A stretch of DNA of 64,000 nucleotides, taken from positions 2,520,001-2,584,000 of the forward strand of contig NZ_CP058595.1 of assembly GCF_013402795.1 (NCBI RefSeq), given 5' to 3'. This document shows positions 10,454 through 19,383 of the stretch, in pieces. Made by a program: the position numbers and the translations under genes. The notes under the pieces are model-generated. The model was not told where the DNA came from. It searched no databases and saw only the letters and a program-made list of their open reading frames with translations. The stretch is from Costertonia aggregata. Lineage in GTDB: Bacteria; Bacteroidota; Bacteroidia; Flavobacteriales; Flavobacteriaceae. Numbering within the stretch: the stretch's first letter is position 1; every line of letters begins with the position of its first letter.

Positions 10454-11686
10454 ATGAAACAATTACTTAAATCATACGAAGATAAACAGCCCGAAATCGT
10501 TTTTAACTGGAAGGATTCCGAAACTGAAGCGGAAGGGTGGACGGTTATAAACTCCCTGCGCGGTGGTGCAGCGGGTGGTGGTACAAGAATGCGCGAAGGC
10601 CTGGATATGAACGAGGTACTTTCTTTGGCCAAAACCATGGAAGTTAAATTCACTGTATCTGGCCCACCGATAGGAGGGGCAAAATCGGGAATCAATTTCA
10701 ATCCCAACGACCCTAGAAAAAAAGGGGTGCTAGAGCGTTGGTACCGTGCAGTCTCACCACTTTTGAAAAGTTATTATGGTACTGGTGGCGATTTGAACGT
10801 TGATGAAATTCACGAAGTAATACCAATAACCGAGGACGCTGGGGTATGGCACCCGCAAGAAGGTGTTTTTAATGGGCATTTTAAACCTACCGAGGCAGAT
10901 AAAATTAATCGTATTGGCCAACTTAGGTTAGGTGTCATCAAAGCCTTGGAGAGCAATGCATATTCTCCAGATATCTCAAAAAAGTATACGGTCGCCGATA
11001 TGATAACCGGCTACGGTGTAGCGGAGGCCGTTCGCCATTTTTACGATATTTATGGTGGTAGTGTCGTGGGAAAACGTGCCATAGTCCAAGGGTTTGGCAA
11101 CGTGGGCAGCGCCGCTGCCTATTATTTGGCACAAATGGGTGCTAAAGTGGTAGGGATTATAGACAGAGCTGGTGGCGTCATAAAAGAAGAAGGCTTCTCT
11201 TTTGAAGAAATAAAACATTTTTTCCTTACCAAAAAGGGAAATGCCCTTATGGCCAGTGCGGATGAGTTGATACCCTTTGAAGAAATCAATACCAGGATTT
11301 GGACGTTGCCAACGGAAATTTTTCTCCCTTGTGCAGCTTCGCGCCTCATTACCAAAGAGCAAATAGGTCAAATGATAGATACCGGACTTGAGGTAATATC
11401 ATGCGGAGCAAACGTGCCCTTTGCCGATAAGGAAATCTTTTTTGGTCCGATAATGGAATTTACCGACAAAAGAGTTAGCCTGATTCCCGATTTTGTTTCC
11501 AATTGTGGAATGGCACGTGTATTTGCCTATTTTATGGAAAAAAGAGTGGGAATTGATGACAACTTGATATTTAAAGATACCTCGGATACCATTAGAAAAG
11601 CAATTTTGAATATCTTTAAGCAGAATCCGACTAAAACCGATTTATGCAATACAGGATTCGAAATAGCATTAAAACAATTGATATAA
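10454..11686 (+). CDS. Glu/Leu/Phe/Val dehydrogenase
   Basis: The 410-residue NAD(P)-dependent amino-acid dehydrogenase converts an amino acid and its 2-oxo acid with release or uptake of ammonium. The catalytic lysine lies in PPIGGAKSGI (near residue 78), followed by the conserved GTGGDLNVDE. The Rossmann loop is GFGNVGSAAA near residue 220. Length and motifs fit the family but do not separate glutamate from leucine or valine specificity. The gene has its own promoter and long leader and ends 19 bp before nhaD, so some read-through into nhaD is likely. Confidence 0.92.
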   Translation: MKQLLKSYEDKQPEIVFNWKDSETEAEGWTVINSLRGGAAGGGTRMREGLDMNEVLSLAKTMEVKFTVSGPPIGGAKSGINFNPNDPRKKGVLERWYRAVSPLLKSYYGTGGDLNVDEIHEVIPITEDAGVWHPQEGVFNGHFKPTEADKINRIGQLRLGVIKALESNAYSPDISKKYTVADMITGYGVAEAVRHFYDIYGGSVVGKRAIVQGFGNVGSAAAYYLAQMGAKVVGIIDRAGGVIKEEGFSFEEIKHFFLTKKGNALMASADELIPFEEINTRIWTLPTEIFLPCAASRLITKEQIGQMIDTGLEVISCGANVPFADKEIFFGPIMEFTDKRVSLIPDFVSNCGMARVFAYFMEKRVGIDDNLIFKDTSDTIRKAILNIFKQNPTKTDLCNTGFEIALKQLI

Positions 11687-11705
11687 ATATAAAAACCAAC
11701 TACAT

Positions 11706-13043
11706 ATGGAAACTATTATAATCATCGTATTTCTGGCAGGATACCTTGCGATAACCTTAGAACATAACCTTAAAATTGACAAGCTTATTCCCGCCTTGGC
11801 CATGATGGCCATTTTATGGGCAATTATAGCCTTGGCCCATATGGATGTTTTTGAGGTGAACGCACAGCTCAGGGAGCTGGAGCCTAGTCATATTGATGAG
11901 ATGTTGCTGCACCATTTGGGTAAAACCGCTGAAATACTTGTCTTTCTTTTGGGCGCCATGACCATTGTGGAAATCATTGACTACTTTGATGGTTTTGCCA
12001 CTATAAAAGGGTTTATTCGTACTAGGAGCAAACGTAGGTTATTGTGGTTGTTTTCAATACTTGCGTTCATACTCTCTGCAATAATAGATAACCTGACCGC
12101 GACTATCGTTTTGATTACGATTCTGCAAAAAGTTATCAATAATAGGGATACTCGACTTTGGTTTGCCGGTATGATCATTATTGCCGCAAATGCTGGTGGA
12201 GCTTGGTCGCCCATCGGTGACGTAACCACTACCATGTTGTGGATCGCCAATAAAGTATCTGCATTACAGTTAATCGAACACGTATTGCTACCATCCATAG
12301 TTTGCATGGTAATACCTGTTTTGGTAGCGAGCAGGTTCAAGGCCTTTAGCGGGAATATTGATAGTGATGTGAGTAGTTTGGAAGAACCAAAATCGAAGTA
12401 TGGTTCAACGATGTTATACTTGGGTTTGGGCGCTATCGTTTTTGTTCCCTTTTTCAAGACGGTTACCCATTTACCGCCATATGTAGGTATGATGCTTTCT
12501 TTGGCGCTTGTCGCTACTTTTGCGGAAATTTACAGTAATTCAAAATTCAGCATATCCAATGTTGAAGGAGAGGGCGATGATACAACGGGCCATCATAGCC
12601 CGGTCCATCACTCTTTATCAAAGATAGAGCTTCCCAGTATTCTATTCTTTTTAGGAATATTGTTGGCGGTTGCCGCACTGGAATCCCTAGGGATGCTTTT
12701 CCATTATGCCGAAAGCTTAAATGCAGCCATTCCCAATACCGATATCGTAGTCATGTTGTTCGGGGTTGGTTCTGCCGTTATTGACAACGTACCTTTGGTG
12801 GCGGCCAGTATGGGGATGTTTCCGCAAGCCATGGACGACCCGTTATGGCATTTCATCGCATATTCGGCCGGAACCGGTGGCAGTATGTTGATTATTGGTT
12901 CAGCTGCAGGGGTAGTGGCCATGGGTATGGAAAAGATAGATTTCTTTTGGTATCTTAAAAAGATAGCATGGTTGGCGGCGATAGGATTTATTGCTGGTGC
13001 GGGCTGTTTTATTTTAATGCGAGATTTAGTGCTCAACGCATAA
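11706..13043 (+). CDS. nhaD: NhaD-type sodium:proton antiporter
   Basis: The 445-residue membrane protein has about 11-13 hydrophobic helices and the NhaD/ArsB-type motifs ANAGGAWSPIGD (helix hairpin) and IDNVPLVAA. It exports sodium in exchange for protons across the inner membrane. A hydrophilic loop near residues 290-303 carries an unusual histidine-rich stretch (GHHSPVHH). It precedes exbB by 49 bp and probably lies in the same transcription unit. It would work alongside the sodium-pumping rhodopsin at 46194 in sodium balance. Confidence 0.92.
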   Translation: METIIIIVFLAGYLAITLEHNLKIDKLIPALAMMAILWAIIALAHMDVFEVNAQLRELEPSHIDEMLLHHLGKTAEILVFLLGAMTIVEIIDYFDGFATIKGFIRTRSKRRLLWLFSILAFILSAIIDNLTATIVLITILQKVINNRDTRLWFAGMIIIAANAGGAWSPIGDVTTTMLWIANKVSALQLIEHVLLPSIVCMVIPVLVASRFKAFSGNIDSDVSSLEEPKSKYGSTMLYLGLGAIVFVPFFKTVTHLPPYVGMMLSLALVATFAEIYSNSKFSISNVEGEGDDTTGHHSPVHHSLSKIELPSILFFLGILLAVAALESLGMLFHYAESLNAAIPNTDIVVMLFGVGSAVIDNVPLVAASMGMFPQAMDDPLWHFIAYSAGTGGSMLIIGSAAGVVAMGMEKIDFFWYLKKIAWLAAIGFIAGAGCFILMRDLVLNA

Positions 13044-13092
13044 TTTAATCTATAAATCGTCGTTATTAAGGCAGTAAACCAAACAGAATACT

Positions 13093-13785
13093 ATGTCATT
13101 ATTTCAAGACCTTGCGCAAGACCCACCAATCGGGGATGTGGTTTCCGAGGAAAAAACCTTATCGGTAATTGATTTGATCGTAAATGGTGGTACGGGCAGT
13201 ATCGTGATTATATCGGTTCTTTTCGTATTGCTGTTTGTTGCCCTTTACATTTATTTTGAACGAATTTTTGCGATAAAAGCTGCATCAAAAATAGATAGCA
13301 ACTTTATGAACCAAATTCGCGATCATGTAATGAGCGGCAAGATTGAAGCCGCCAAAATTCTTTGTGCCCAAACCGATTCCCCAGTAGCAAGATTGACCGA
13401 AAAAGGGGTCTCAAGAATAGGAAAGCCTCTAGACGATATTAATACCGCCATCGAAAACGCAGGTACTTTAGAAGTATATAAGCTGGAAAAAAATGTGAGT
13501 ATTTTGGCTACGGTCGCTGGGGCAGCTCCCATGATTGGGTTCTTAGGTACCGTTATTGGTATGATATTGGCATTTCATGAAATGGCATCCAGTGGTGGTC
13601 AAGCAGAAATGGGTACGTTGGCTTCTGGTATTTATACGGCCATGACGACTACCGTTGCAGGACTAATCGTAGGTATAATCGCTTACATAGGTTACAATCA
13701 TTTGGTCAACAGAACGGATAAGGTCGTACATAAAATGGAGGCCAATGCCGTAGAGTTTTTGGATTTATTGAACGAACCGGCATAA
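13093..13785 (+). CDS. exbB: MotA/TolQ/ExbB proton channel protein
   Basis: The 230-residue inner-membrane protein has three predicted helices (near 32-55, 135-160 and 180-205) with the conserved APMIGFLGTVIGM and TTTVAGLIVGI segments. It forms the proton channel of the TonB energising complex with ExbD. It is followed 10 bp later by exbD and then by a TonB-like gene, so the complete complex is encoded here. Confidence 0.94.
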   Translation: MSLFQDLAQDPPIGDVVSEEKTLSVIDLIVNGGTGSIVIISVLFVLLFVALYIYFERIFAIKAASKIDSNFMNQIRDHVMSGKIEAAKILCAQTDSPVARLTEKGVSRIGKPLDDINTAIENAGTLEVYKLEKNVSILATVAGAAPMIGFLGTVIGMILAFHEMASSGGQAEMGTLASGIYTAMTTTVAGLIVGIIAYIGYNHLVNRTDKVVHKMEANAVEFLDLLNEPA

Positions 13786-13795
13786 GCCATTTGAT

Positions 13796-14182
13796 ATGAA
13801 ATTAAAAGGAAGAAATAAGGTTAGTCCAGATTTCAGCATGTCCTCAATGACGGATATTGTTTTCCTGTTATTAATATTTTTCATGCTTACCGCCAACTCC
13901 CCAAATGCTTTGGATTTGCTGTTGCCAAAAGCAAAAGGTAAATCTAGGAATACGCAAAATGTATCGGTAAGTATAGATAAAAACCTGCAATATTTTGTAA
14001 ACAATCAGAGAATCAACGGAGACTATATAGAAATTGAATTAAAAAAAGCATTGGAAGGTCAGGAAAAACCGACTATTATTCTAAGGGCGGAAGAAAGCGT
14101 TGCCATTAAGGAAGCGGTCAATGTTATGGACATCGCCAACAAGAACAATTACAAGGTCATCTTGGCCGTACGGCCCAATTAA
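13796..14182 (+). CDS. exbD: ExbD biopolymer transport protein
   Basis: The 128-residue protein has one N-terminal membrane helix (about 18-36) with the proton-carrying aspartate at D20 in SMTDIVFLLLIFFML, then a periplasmic domain. It is translated directly after exbB. A 144-bp gap without a gene separates it from the TonB-like gene. Confidence 0.94.
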   Translation: MKLKGRNKVSPDFSMSSMTDIVFLLLIFFMLTANSPNALDLLLPKAKGKSRNTQNVSVSIDKNLQYFVNNQRINGDYIEIELKKALEGQEKPTIILRAEESVAIKEAVNVMDIANKNNYKVILAVRPN

Positions 14183-14326
14183 TAGCGATTTTTAACGCTA
14201 CACTTTTTAATTCTTCTCAAGACTCCTGTAAAACAACCGTAATTTGAGTTATATAGTTTGTTGTACTATGCAGATGATAACAAATCTGATCAACGAAACG
14301 GGATTATTTAAAATTGAATCGGCACT

Positions 14327-15226
14327 ATGTCATTCTTGGATACGAGACACAAGAAAAAATCGTTCACACTTACAACCCTGTTGTTAAGTGTTTTGTTGTT
14401 ATTTTTACTCTACATAGGTCTTAACGAAACCATACCGAAAGAAGAGAAGGGTATTACCGTAAACTTTGGTACAACCGATTTTGGCAGCGGCCGTGTTCAA
14501 CCCAAAGAAAAAATACGTTCGGAACCTTTGGATACGCCTCCCGTAGAAACTGTAGAACAAGAAGCTGTAGTTACGCCCGTTCAGGAACAGGTTCAAGAAG
14601 AAAAAATTGCAGAGGATAAACCTACCGAGAAGGTCTTAACACAAGAAAGTGAAGAATCCATAAGGATAAAACAGCAAAGGGAGGCCAAAAGAAAAGCCGA
14701 TGATGCCGCCAAAAAAGCTAAAGCCGAAGCGGATAAAAAGGCAAGGGCCGAGAAAGCTGCTGCAGAAAAAGCGCAACGGGAACGCGATGCCAAAAAGAAA
14801 TCTGTGGACAATCTATTTGATGGGTTTAACAAATCGGATGGTACTGCATCAGGTTCGGAAGGTGATGATGACAAAACAGGCGATAAGGGCAAGCCCGAAG
14901 GTAACCCTTATGCGGCAAGTTATTACGGTAGTCCCGGTTCGGGCAGTGGTACAGGAGGCTATGGTCTGGGTGGAAGGTCTTTAGTGAGTAAAGGTGCCGT
15001 TCAACAAGATTGTAATCAAGAGGGTAGGGTTGTGGTCGAAATTCACGTAGATCGTAGTGGGAAAGTAATCAAAGCAAGACCTGGTGTAAAAGGTACGACC
15101 AACAAACATCCTTGTTTGCTGAAACCCGCAAAAGAGACGGCATTTAAGCATAAATGGAATTTGGATTCAAAGGCACCAAGCCCGCAAGTAGGTTTTGTCG
15201 TGGTCAATTTTAAACTCGGGGAGTAA
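14327..15226 (+). CDS. TonB-like energy transducer
   Basis: This 299-residue protein has a single N-terminal membrane helix (about 13-32). A long charged linker rich in Lys, Glu and Ala (about 55-165) is followed by a Gly/Ser-rich spacer and a C-terminal domain (about 225-299) that resembles the TonB receptor-contacting domain. Two cysteines at about 229 and 263 could form a disulfide in the periplasm. Position after exbBD supports a TonB role. The C-terminal domain is divergent, so it could equally be a TolA-like or general transducer protein. Confidence 0.8.
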   Translation: MSFLDTRHKKKSFTLTTLLLSVLLLFLLYIGLNETIPKEEKGITVNFGTTDFGSGRVQPKEKIRSEPLDTPPVETVEQEAVVTPVQEQVQEEKIAEDKPTEKVLTQESEESIRIKQQREAKRKADDAAKKAKAEADKKARAEKAAAEKAQRERDAKKKSVDNLFDGFNKSDGTASGSEGDDDKTGDKGKPEGNPYAASYYGSPGSGSGTGGYGLGGRSLVSKGAVQQDCNQEGRVVVEIHVDRSGKVIKARPGVKGTTNKHPCLLKPAKETAFKHKWNLDSKAPSPQVGFVVVNFKLGE

Positions 15227-16438
15227 GTGACTTACGCAGAAACCTTACATTGGATGTTCGCACAGCTTCCTATGTACCAACAAAAGGGAAAAGCAGCGTT
15301 CAATGGCAAGCTGGACAATATAAAAGCCTTTTGCGCCCACCTTGGAAATCCACAGCAAAAATTTAAGAGTATTCATGTTGCAGGAACCAATGGCAAAGGT
15401 TCAAGTAGCCACCTGTTGGCATCCATTCTTCAAGAAGCAGGCTATACCGTTGGTCTGTATACCTCACCACATTTGAAAGATTTTAGGGAACGCATCAGGA
15501 TAAACGGTAAGCCGGTTTCAAAAAGGTTCGTGGTTGATTTCATAGCAGATAATACGTCTTTGTTAGAGCAGCACAAACTATCTTTTTTTGAGATGACCGT
15601 AGGTATGGCCTTTGAATATTTTGCAAAGCAAAATATTGATATCGCAGTTGTTGAAGTAGGTTTGGGAGGACGTTTGGATTCAACGAATATAATAACTCCC
15701 GAAGTTTCCTTGATCACGAATATTGGTTACGATCATATGGATATGCTGGGAAACACTCTTGAAAAAATCGCTCACGAAAAAGCGGGGATCATAAAAAAAC
15801 AAGTTCCAGTGGTCATTAGTGAAACCCAAGAAGAAATTAAAGACGTATTTGAATCCGTCGCAAAACACAATAACGCCAAACTTATCTTTGCGGACCAAAA
15901 AATAGAAAAAGATTACGAAACTTCCCTCTTGGGAAACTATCAGAAAAAGAATGTAAAAGGGGCTATAGCGACTGTTCAAGAACTGATTACTTTTGAGGTT
16001 GGCACAGGCCATATAAAAAAAGGACTTTTAAACGTTGTTGAAAATACCGGGCTCTTGGGAAGATGGCAGGTTTTACGCAAAACCCCGACCGTAGTTTGCG
16101 ATACTGCCCATAATAGTGAGGGCTTAAAACTGGTCTTGAGCCAAATCCGACAACAACAATATGAAGAAATACATTTTGTACTGGGCTTTGTCAACGATAA
16201 GGATTTACATAAGATACTCCCGCTTTTTCCTAAAAACGGATATTACTATTTTGCAAAACCCAATATACCTAGGGGTTTGGAGGTTGATGCCTTATGGCAA
16301 ACAGCTAAAAAATATGGTCTAAAGGGGAATGCTTATAATTCAATAGCACAAGCGCTTGAGACAGCATTGAGCAATGCCAAACCAAATGATTTTGTATATG
16401 TCGGCGGTAGCACGTTTGTAGTGGCCGAAGTTGTTTAG
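15227..16438 (+). CDS. folC: Bifunctional folylpolyglutamate synthase/dihydrofolate synthase
   Basis: The 403-residue ATP-dependent ligase adds glutamate to (dihydro)folate. The P-loop is GTNGKGSSS near residue 52 and the Mur-ligase-like motif IDIAVVEVGLGGRLDSTN near 137. The start is a GTG placed immediately after the TAA of the TonB-like gene, which indicates coupled translation. Confidence 0.93.
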   Translation: MTYAETLHWMFAQLPMYQQKGKAAFNGKLDNIKAFCAHLGNPQQKFKSIHVAGTNGKGSSSHLLASILQEAGYTVGLYTSPHLKDFRERIRINGKPVSKRFVVDFIADNTSLLEQHKLSFFEMTVGMAFEYFAKQNIDIAVVEVGLGGRLDSTNIITPEVSLITNIGYDHMDMLGNTLEKIAHEKAGIIKKQVPVVISETQEEIKDVFESVAKHNNAKLIFADQKIEKDYETSLLGNYQKKNVKGAIATVQELITFEVGTGHIKKGLLNVVENTGLLGRWQVLRKTPTVVCDTAHNSEGLKLVLSQIRQQQYEEIHFVLGFVNDKDLHKILPLFPKNGYYYFAKPNIPRGLEVDALWQTAKKYGLKGNAYNSIAQALETALSNAKPNDFVYVGGSTFVVAEVV

Positions 16439-16468
16439 AAAAACGGCTTTTTTTTCTCGTTTTTTCTT

Positions 16469-16497
16469 TTTGTAATCTAAAAACTATTCTATATTTG
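16469..16497 (+). promoter_or_regulatory. Promoter of tRNA-Val(TAC)
   Basis: TTTG (16469-16472) and TATATTTG (16490-16497) are separated by 17 nt. The predicted start lies a few bases before the tRNA at 16509. Confidence 0.65.
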
Positions 16498-16508
16498 CAT
16501 CCCTTTTA

Positions 16509-16583
16509 GGGCTCTTAGCTCAGTTGGTTCAGAGCACCTGCCTTACAAGCAGGGGGTCACTGGTTCGAATCCAGTAGGGCCCA
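16509..16583 (+). tRNA. tRNA-Val, anticodon TAC
   Basis: The 75-nt cloverleaf has acceptor arms GGGCTCT and AGGGCCC with discriminator A. The anticodon stem CCTGC/GCAGG encloses the loop CTTACAA, giving anticodon TAC, and the T loop is GGTTCGAATCC. CCA is not encoded (ACA follows). Confidence 0.96.
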
Positions 16584-16585
16584 CA

Positions 16586-16615
16586 AAAGCTTCCAGTTTA
16601 CTGGAAGCTTTTTTA
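16586..16615 (+). terminator. Terminator after tRNA-Val(TAC)
   Basis: AAAGCTTCCAG (16586-16596) pairs perfectly with CTGGAAGCTTT (16601-16611) across a 4-nt loop and runs into a T tract. Confidence 0.88.
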
Positions 16616-16654
16616 TTTTCAGCACCAAAGCTCCGGTATCAAGTACAGCAAACC

Positions 16655-16666
16655 TGACTTATGTCA
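16655..16666 (+). promoter_or_regulatory. FNR-like operator TGACTTATGTCA upstream of hemN
   Basis: This perfect TGAC-N4-GTCA palindrome lies 23 nt before the -7 box TAGTTTTG (16690-16697), so its centre is near -41 of the expected start. That is the class II activator position known for FNR/CRP. No -33 box sits at the usual spacing, as expected for an activated promoter. The same arrangement recurs at 30557, 33043 and 34911. Confidence 0.75.
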
Positions 16667-16689
16667 TATTTTTTGACCAAGGCTTGTGA

Positions 16690-16697
16690 TAGTTTTG
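16690..16697 (+). promoter_or_regulatory. -7 box of the hemN-usp promoter (TAGTTTTG)
   Basis: It matches TAnnTTTG and lies 16 nt before the hemN ATG at 16714. Confidence 0.65.
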
Positions 16698-16713
16698 TTT
16701 AAAACAAAGTTAT

Positions 16714-18075
16714 ATGTGCAGTCTTGTTCAAAAATATAATGTTCCTGGTCCGCGTTACACGAGTTACCCCACTGTTCCCTATTGGGATATGGAGTCGTTC
16801 TCGGGGAAAAAATGGGAAAATACCTTACAAAAAAGTTTTGAAGAGAGTAATAGTTCGGAAGGGATAAGCTTATACATACATCTTCCATTTTGTGAAAGTA
16901 TGTGTACGTTCTGTGGTTGCCACAAGCGAATAACGAAGAAACATGATGTTGAGTTACCGTATTTACGATCTGTTTTAAAAGAATGGGAACTCTATTGTAA
17001 ACTCTTTTCGCAAAGACCCATTGTAAAAGAACTGCATTTGGGAGGTGGCACTCCTACATTTTTTTCTCCGGACCATTTAAAAACCCTCATCAATGGCATA
17101 TTTGCACGTGCCGATAAGGCTGCAGAGTATGAGTTTAGTTTTGAAGGCCACCCTAACAACACAACACATGAACATCTACAGGCATTGTATGATGTTGGGT
17201 TTAGAAGAGTGAGTTATGGTGTACAGGACTATAACGAAACGGTTCAAAAAGCCATACACAGGGTTCAGCCCTTTGAAAATGTCAAAAAAGTTACCGATTA
17301 TGCAAGGGAGATAGGGTATACCTCTATTGGTCATGATATTATATTTGGCCTTCCGCATCAAAGTTTGGCACACGTAGAACAGACCATTTTAAAGACCAAG
17401 ACATTAATGCCCGACCGTTTGGCTTTTTATAGTTATGCTCATGTGCCTTGGTTAAAAGGCAATGGCCAACGAGGTTATAAGGATTCTGACCTGCCAACCG
17501 CAAACGAAAAGAGAAAACAGTATGAAGTTGGAAAGCAACTTTTGGCCAAAGTAGGTTATGAGGAAATCGGGATGGATCATTTTGCCCTAAAAACCGATAG
17601 TTTATATAAAGCTATGGAATCTGGGGAATTGCATAGAAACTTTATGGGCTATACCGCATCAAAGACCAAACTAATGATAGGCCTGGGAGTATCAAGTATA
17701 AGCGATAGCTGGTATAGTTTTGCCCAAAATGTCAAAAACTTGGAAGAATACCATCATTTGGTAAACAATGGTATCATCCCTATTTATAGAGGTCACATTC
17801 TTAATGATGAAGATGAGACGGTCCGTCGTCATATTTTAAATTTAATGTGCAGGTTTGAAACTTCATGGAGCAGCGATCATGGTTTTTTTGACCAACTCCC
17901 AAATACCGTTGAAAGATTAAAAGAAATGGAACAGGACGATGTGTTGAAAATTACTTCGAACGCCATAAAGGTCACAGAAAAAGGAAAACCCTTTATACGT
18001 AATATTTGTATGGCTTTTGACATGCATTTACATAGGAAAACACCGAAAACACGATTGTTTTCCATGACCATATAA
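16714..18075 (+). CDS. hemN: Oxygen-independent coproporphyrinogen III oxidase
   Basis: The 453-residue radical-SAM enzyme decarboxylates coproporphyrinogen III without oxygen in haem synthesis. The N-terminus VPGPRYTSYPTVPYW is typical of true HemN. The cluster motif CESMCTFCGC lies near residues 60-68, followed by GGGTPTF. Full length for the family, so not a HemW. It has an FNR-like operator and is followed 25 bp later by a universal stress protein, which fits induction at low oxygen. Confidence 0.96.
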   Translation: MCSLVQKYNVPGPRYTSYPTVPYWDMESFSGKKWENTLQKSFEESNSSEGISLYIHLPFCESMCTFCGCHKRITKKHDVELPYLRSVLKEWELYCKLFSQRPIVKELHLGGGTPTFFSPDHLKTLINGIFARADKAAEYEFSFEGHPNNTTHEHLQALYDVGFRRVSYGVQDYNETVQKAIHRVQPFENVKKVTDYAREIGYTSIGHDIIFGLPHQSLAHVEQTILKTKTLMPDRLAFYSYAHVPWLKGNGQRGYKDSDLPTANEKRKQYEVGKQLLAKVGYEEIGMDHFALKTDSLYKAMESGELHRNFMGYTASKTKLMIGLGVSSISDSWYSFAQNVKNLEEYHHLVNNGIIPIYRGHILNDEDETVRRHILNLMCRFETSWSSDHGFFDQLPNTVERLKEMEQDDVLKITSNAIKVTEKGKPFIRNICMAFDMHLHRKTPKTRLFSMTI

Positions 18076-18100
18076 CCTATAATAATTAAAATCCCATATC

Positions 18101-18922
18101 ATGAAAAATATAATAGTACCAGTAGATTTTTCCCAGCAGTCCGAAAATGCTTTACAAGTAGCGGCATCAATTGCAAAAAATAACAGTGCCAAGATATTTG
18201 CCCTTCACATGTTGGAGCTCAATGAGGCAATGATTTCCTCAAGCGAAGGTCTTCATCCCGAGCAAACCGTGTTCTTTATTAAACTTGCCGAAAAAAGATT
18301 CAAGGACTTTTTGGACAAGCCATATTTAGATGGGGTAAAAGTTGTACCTATTATCAAACATTTTAAAGTGTTCAAAGAAATAGGGGAGGTGGCCAAAGAG
18401 CACGATGCTGATTTGATAGTGATGGGCTCGCACGGTACCGATGGGATAAAAGAAATATTTATAGGTTCCAATACCGAGAAGGTAGTTCGCCACTCGGATA
18501 CCCCCGTTTTGGTAGTTAAATACAAGATGAAGGATTTTAATCCAAAAAATATAGTCTTCGCCTGTAACCTAAGAAAAGAAAGCATACACGCTTTGCAAAG
18601 GGCCAAGTTCATAGCTGAAAATTTTGGGGCAAAATTAAATTTGGTATACATAAACACTCCTGGAGACGACTTTTTAAGTACCAATGATATTGATGTGAAA
18701 ATCCAAAACTTCTGCAATGCGGTCGGTTTTGATATGCAAATCGAAATATATAATGATTATTCGGTCGAAAAGGGAATATTGAATTATACTGACGCCATAC
18801 AGGCAGATCTCATTGGTATGCCCACACATGGTAGAAAAGGGCTTTCCCACTTTTTTATGGGTAGTATAGGCGAAGACATTGCAAACCACTCTCTGGTACC
18901 GGTAATAACATTTAAGATTTAG
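18101..18922 (+). CDS. Universal stress protein, tandem UspA domains
   Basis: The 273-residue cytosolic protein has two UspA-like domains. The first opens with NIIVPVDFSQQS and has the nucleotide loop GSHGTDGIKEIFIGSNTEKV near residues 108-128. The second ends with a similar GMPTHGRKGLSHFFMGS loop. Probably cotranscribed with hemN, which suggests a role in low-oxygen adaptation. The ligand is unknown. Confidence 0.9.
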   Translation: MKNIIVPVDFSQQSENALQVAASIAKNNSAKIFALHMLELNEAMISSSEGLHPEQTVFFIKLAEKRFKDFLDKPYLDGVKVVPIIKHFKVFKEIGEVAKEHDADLIVMGSHGTDGIKEIFIGSNTEKVVRHSDTPVLVVKYKMKDFNPKNIVFACNLRKESIHALQRAKFIAENFGAKLNLVYINTPGDDFLSTNDIDVKIQNFCNAVGFDMQIEIYNDYSVEKGILNYTDAIQADLIGMPTHGRKGLSHFFMGSIGEDIANHSLVPVITFKI

Positions 18923-18961
18923 TGATCAAAGGTTGCTGATCATTAGTTTAGTTGGTTGATT

Positions 18962-18995
18962 TAAAAAGGGAAACCTTATACGTTTCCCTTTTTTC
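18962..18995. terminator. Bidirectional terminator between usp and the truncated haemoglobin gene
   Basis: AAAAAGGGAAAC (18963-18974) pairs with GTTTCCCTTTTT (18982-18993) around a 7-nt loop, with A/T tracts on both sides so that it works for both converging genes. On the minus strand the stem includes the last codons (KKGNV) and stop of the haemoglobin gene. Confidence 0.85.
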
Positions 18996-19383
18996 TATGC
19001 TCAAATATTTTCACAAAAAGCATAGTACTCATTTTTTGGGCCCTGTTTTTTGCTATCCAAGCTGTTTCACCGGTAAAAAGTGTATCCACAGTTTCAAACC
19101 ATATGTTGAGCCATTGCCCAAAATGCTCAGATGTAATCGTATGGTTCATTTTCCCATCAACCGCTTCGTGAACGGTTATGGGGTTTCCCGTATACTTCCG
19201 TTTTAAAAAGAGCTGGGTCTCCCAAAAATCGGTAAGTAGTGTAAAATGGCTTTCCCAATCGGTAACGATGCTATTAAAAATAGGAGCCAGTGCTTCATCT
19301 TTTCTGATTTTACCGTAAAAGGTTTCAACCAATAATTGAACATCCGACCTATTTGTTATATCGCTTTTTTCGTTTGCCATCAT
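18976..19383 (-). CDS. Group III truncated haemoglobin
   Basis: The 135-residue globin-fold protein matches group III truncated haemoglobins: FYGKIRKDEALAPIF at the B/C helices, the tryptophan and phenylalanine-rich DWESHFTLLTDFWETQLF region, and HFGQWLNIWFETVD in the C-terminal half. Such proteins bind haem and are thought to handle NO or oxygen. The ATG overlaps the stop of the upstream CoA-transferase gene (ATGA), so translation is coupled. An FNR-like site precedes that operon. Confidence 0.9.
   Translation of the reverse strand: MMANEKSDITNRSDVQLLVETFYGKIRKDEALAPIFNSIVTDWESHFTLLTDFWETQLFLKRKYTGNPITVHEAVDGKMNHTITSEHFGQWLNIWFETVDTLFTGETAWIAKNRAQKMSTMLFVKIFEHRKKGNV

Noticed and set aside
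16424-16460. Terminator at the end of folC (GCCG...CGGC then T run)
   Set aside because: The stem has only four pairs with a long loop; too weak to call although the T run is long.
18923-18950. Two TGATCA copies after the first usp gene as regulatory sites
   Set aside because: They lie after the gene, do not match the N4-spaced palindrome and have no promoter box near them.
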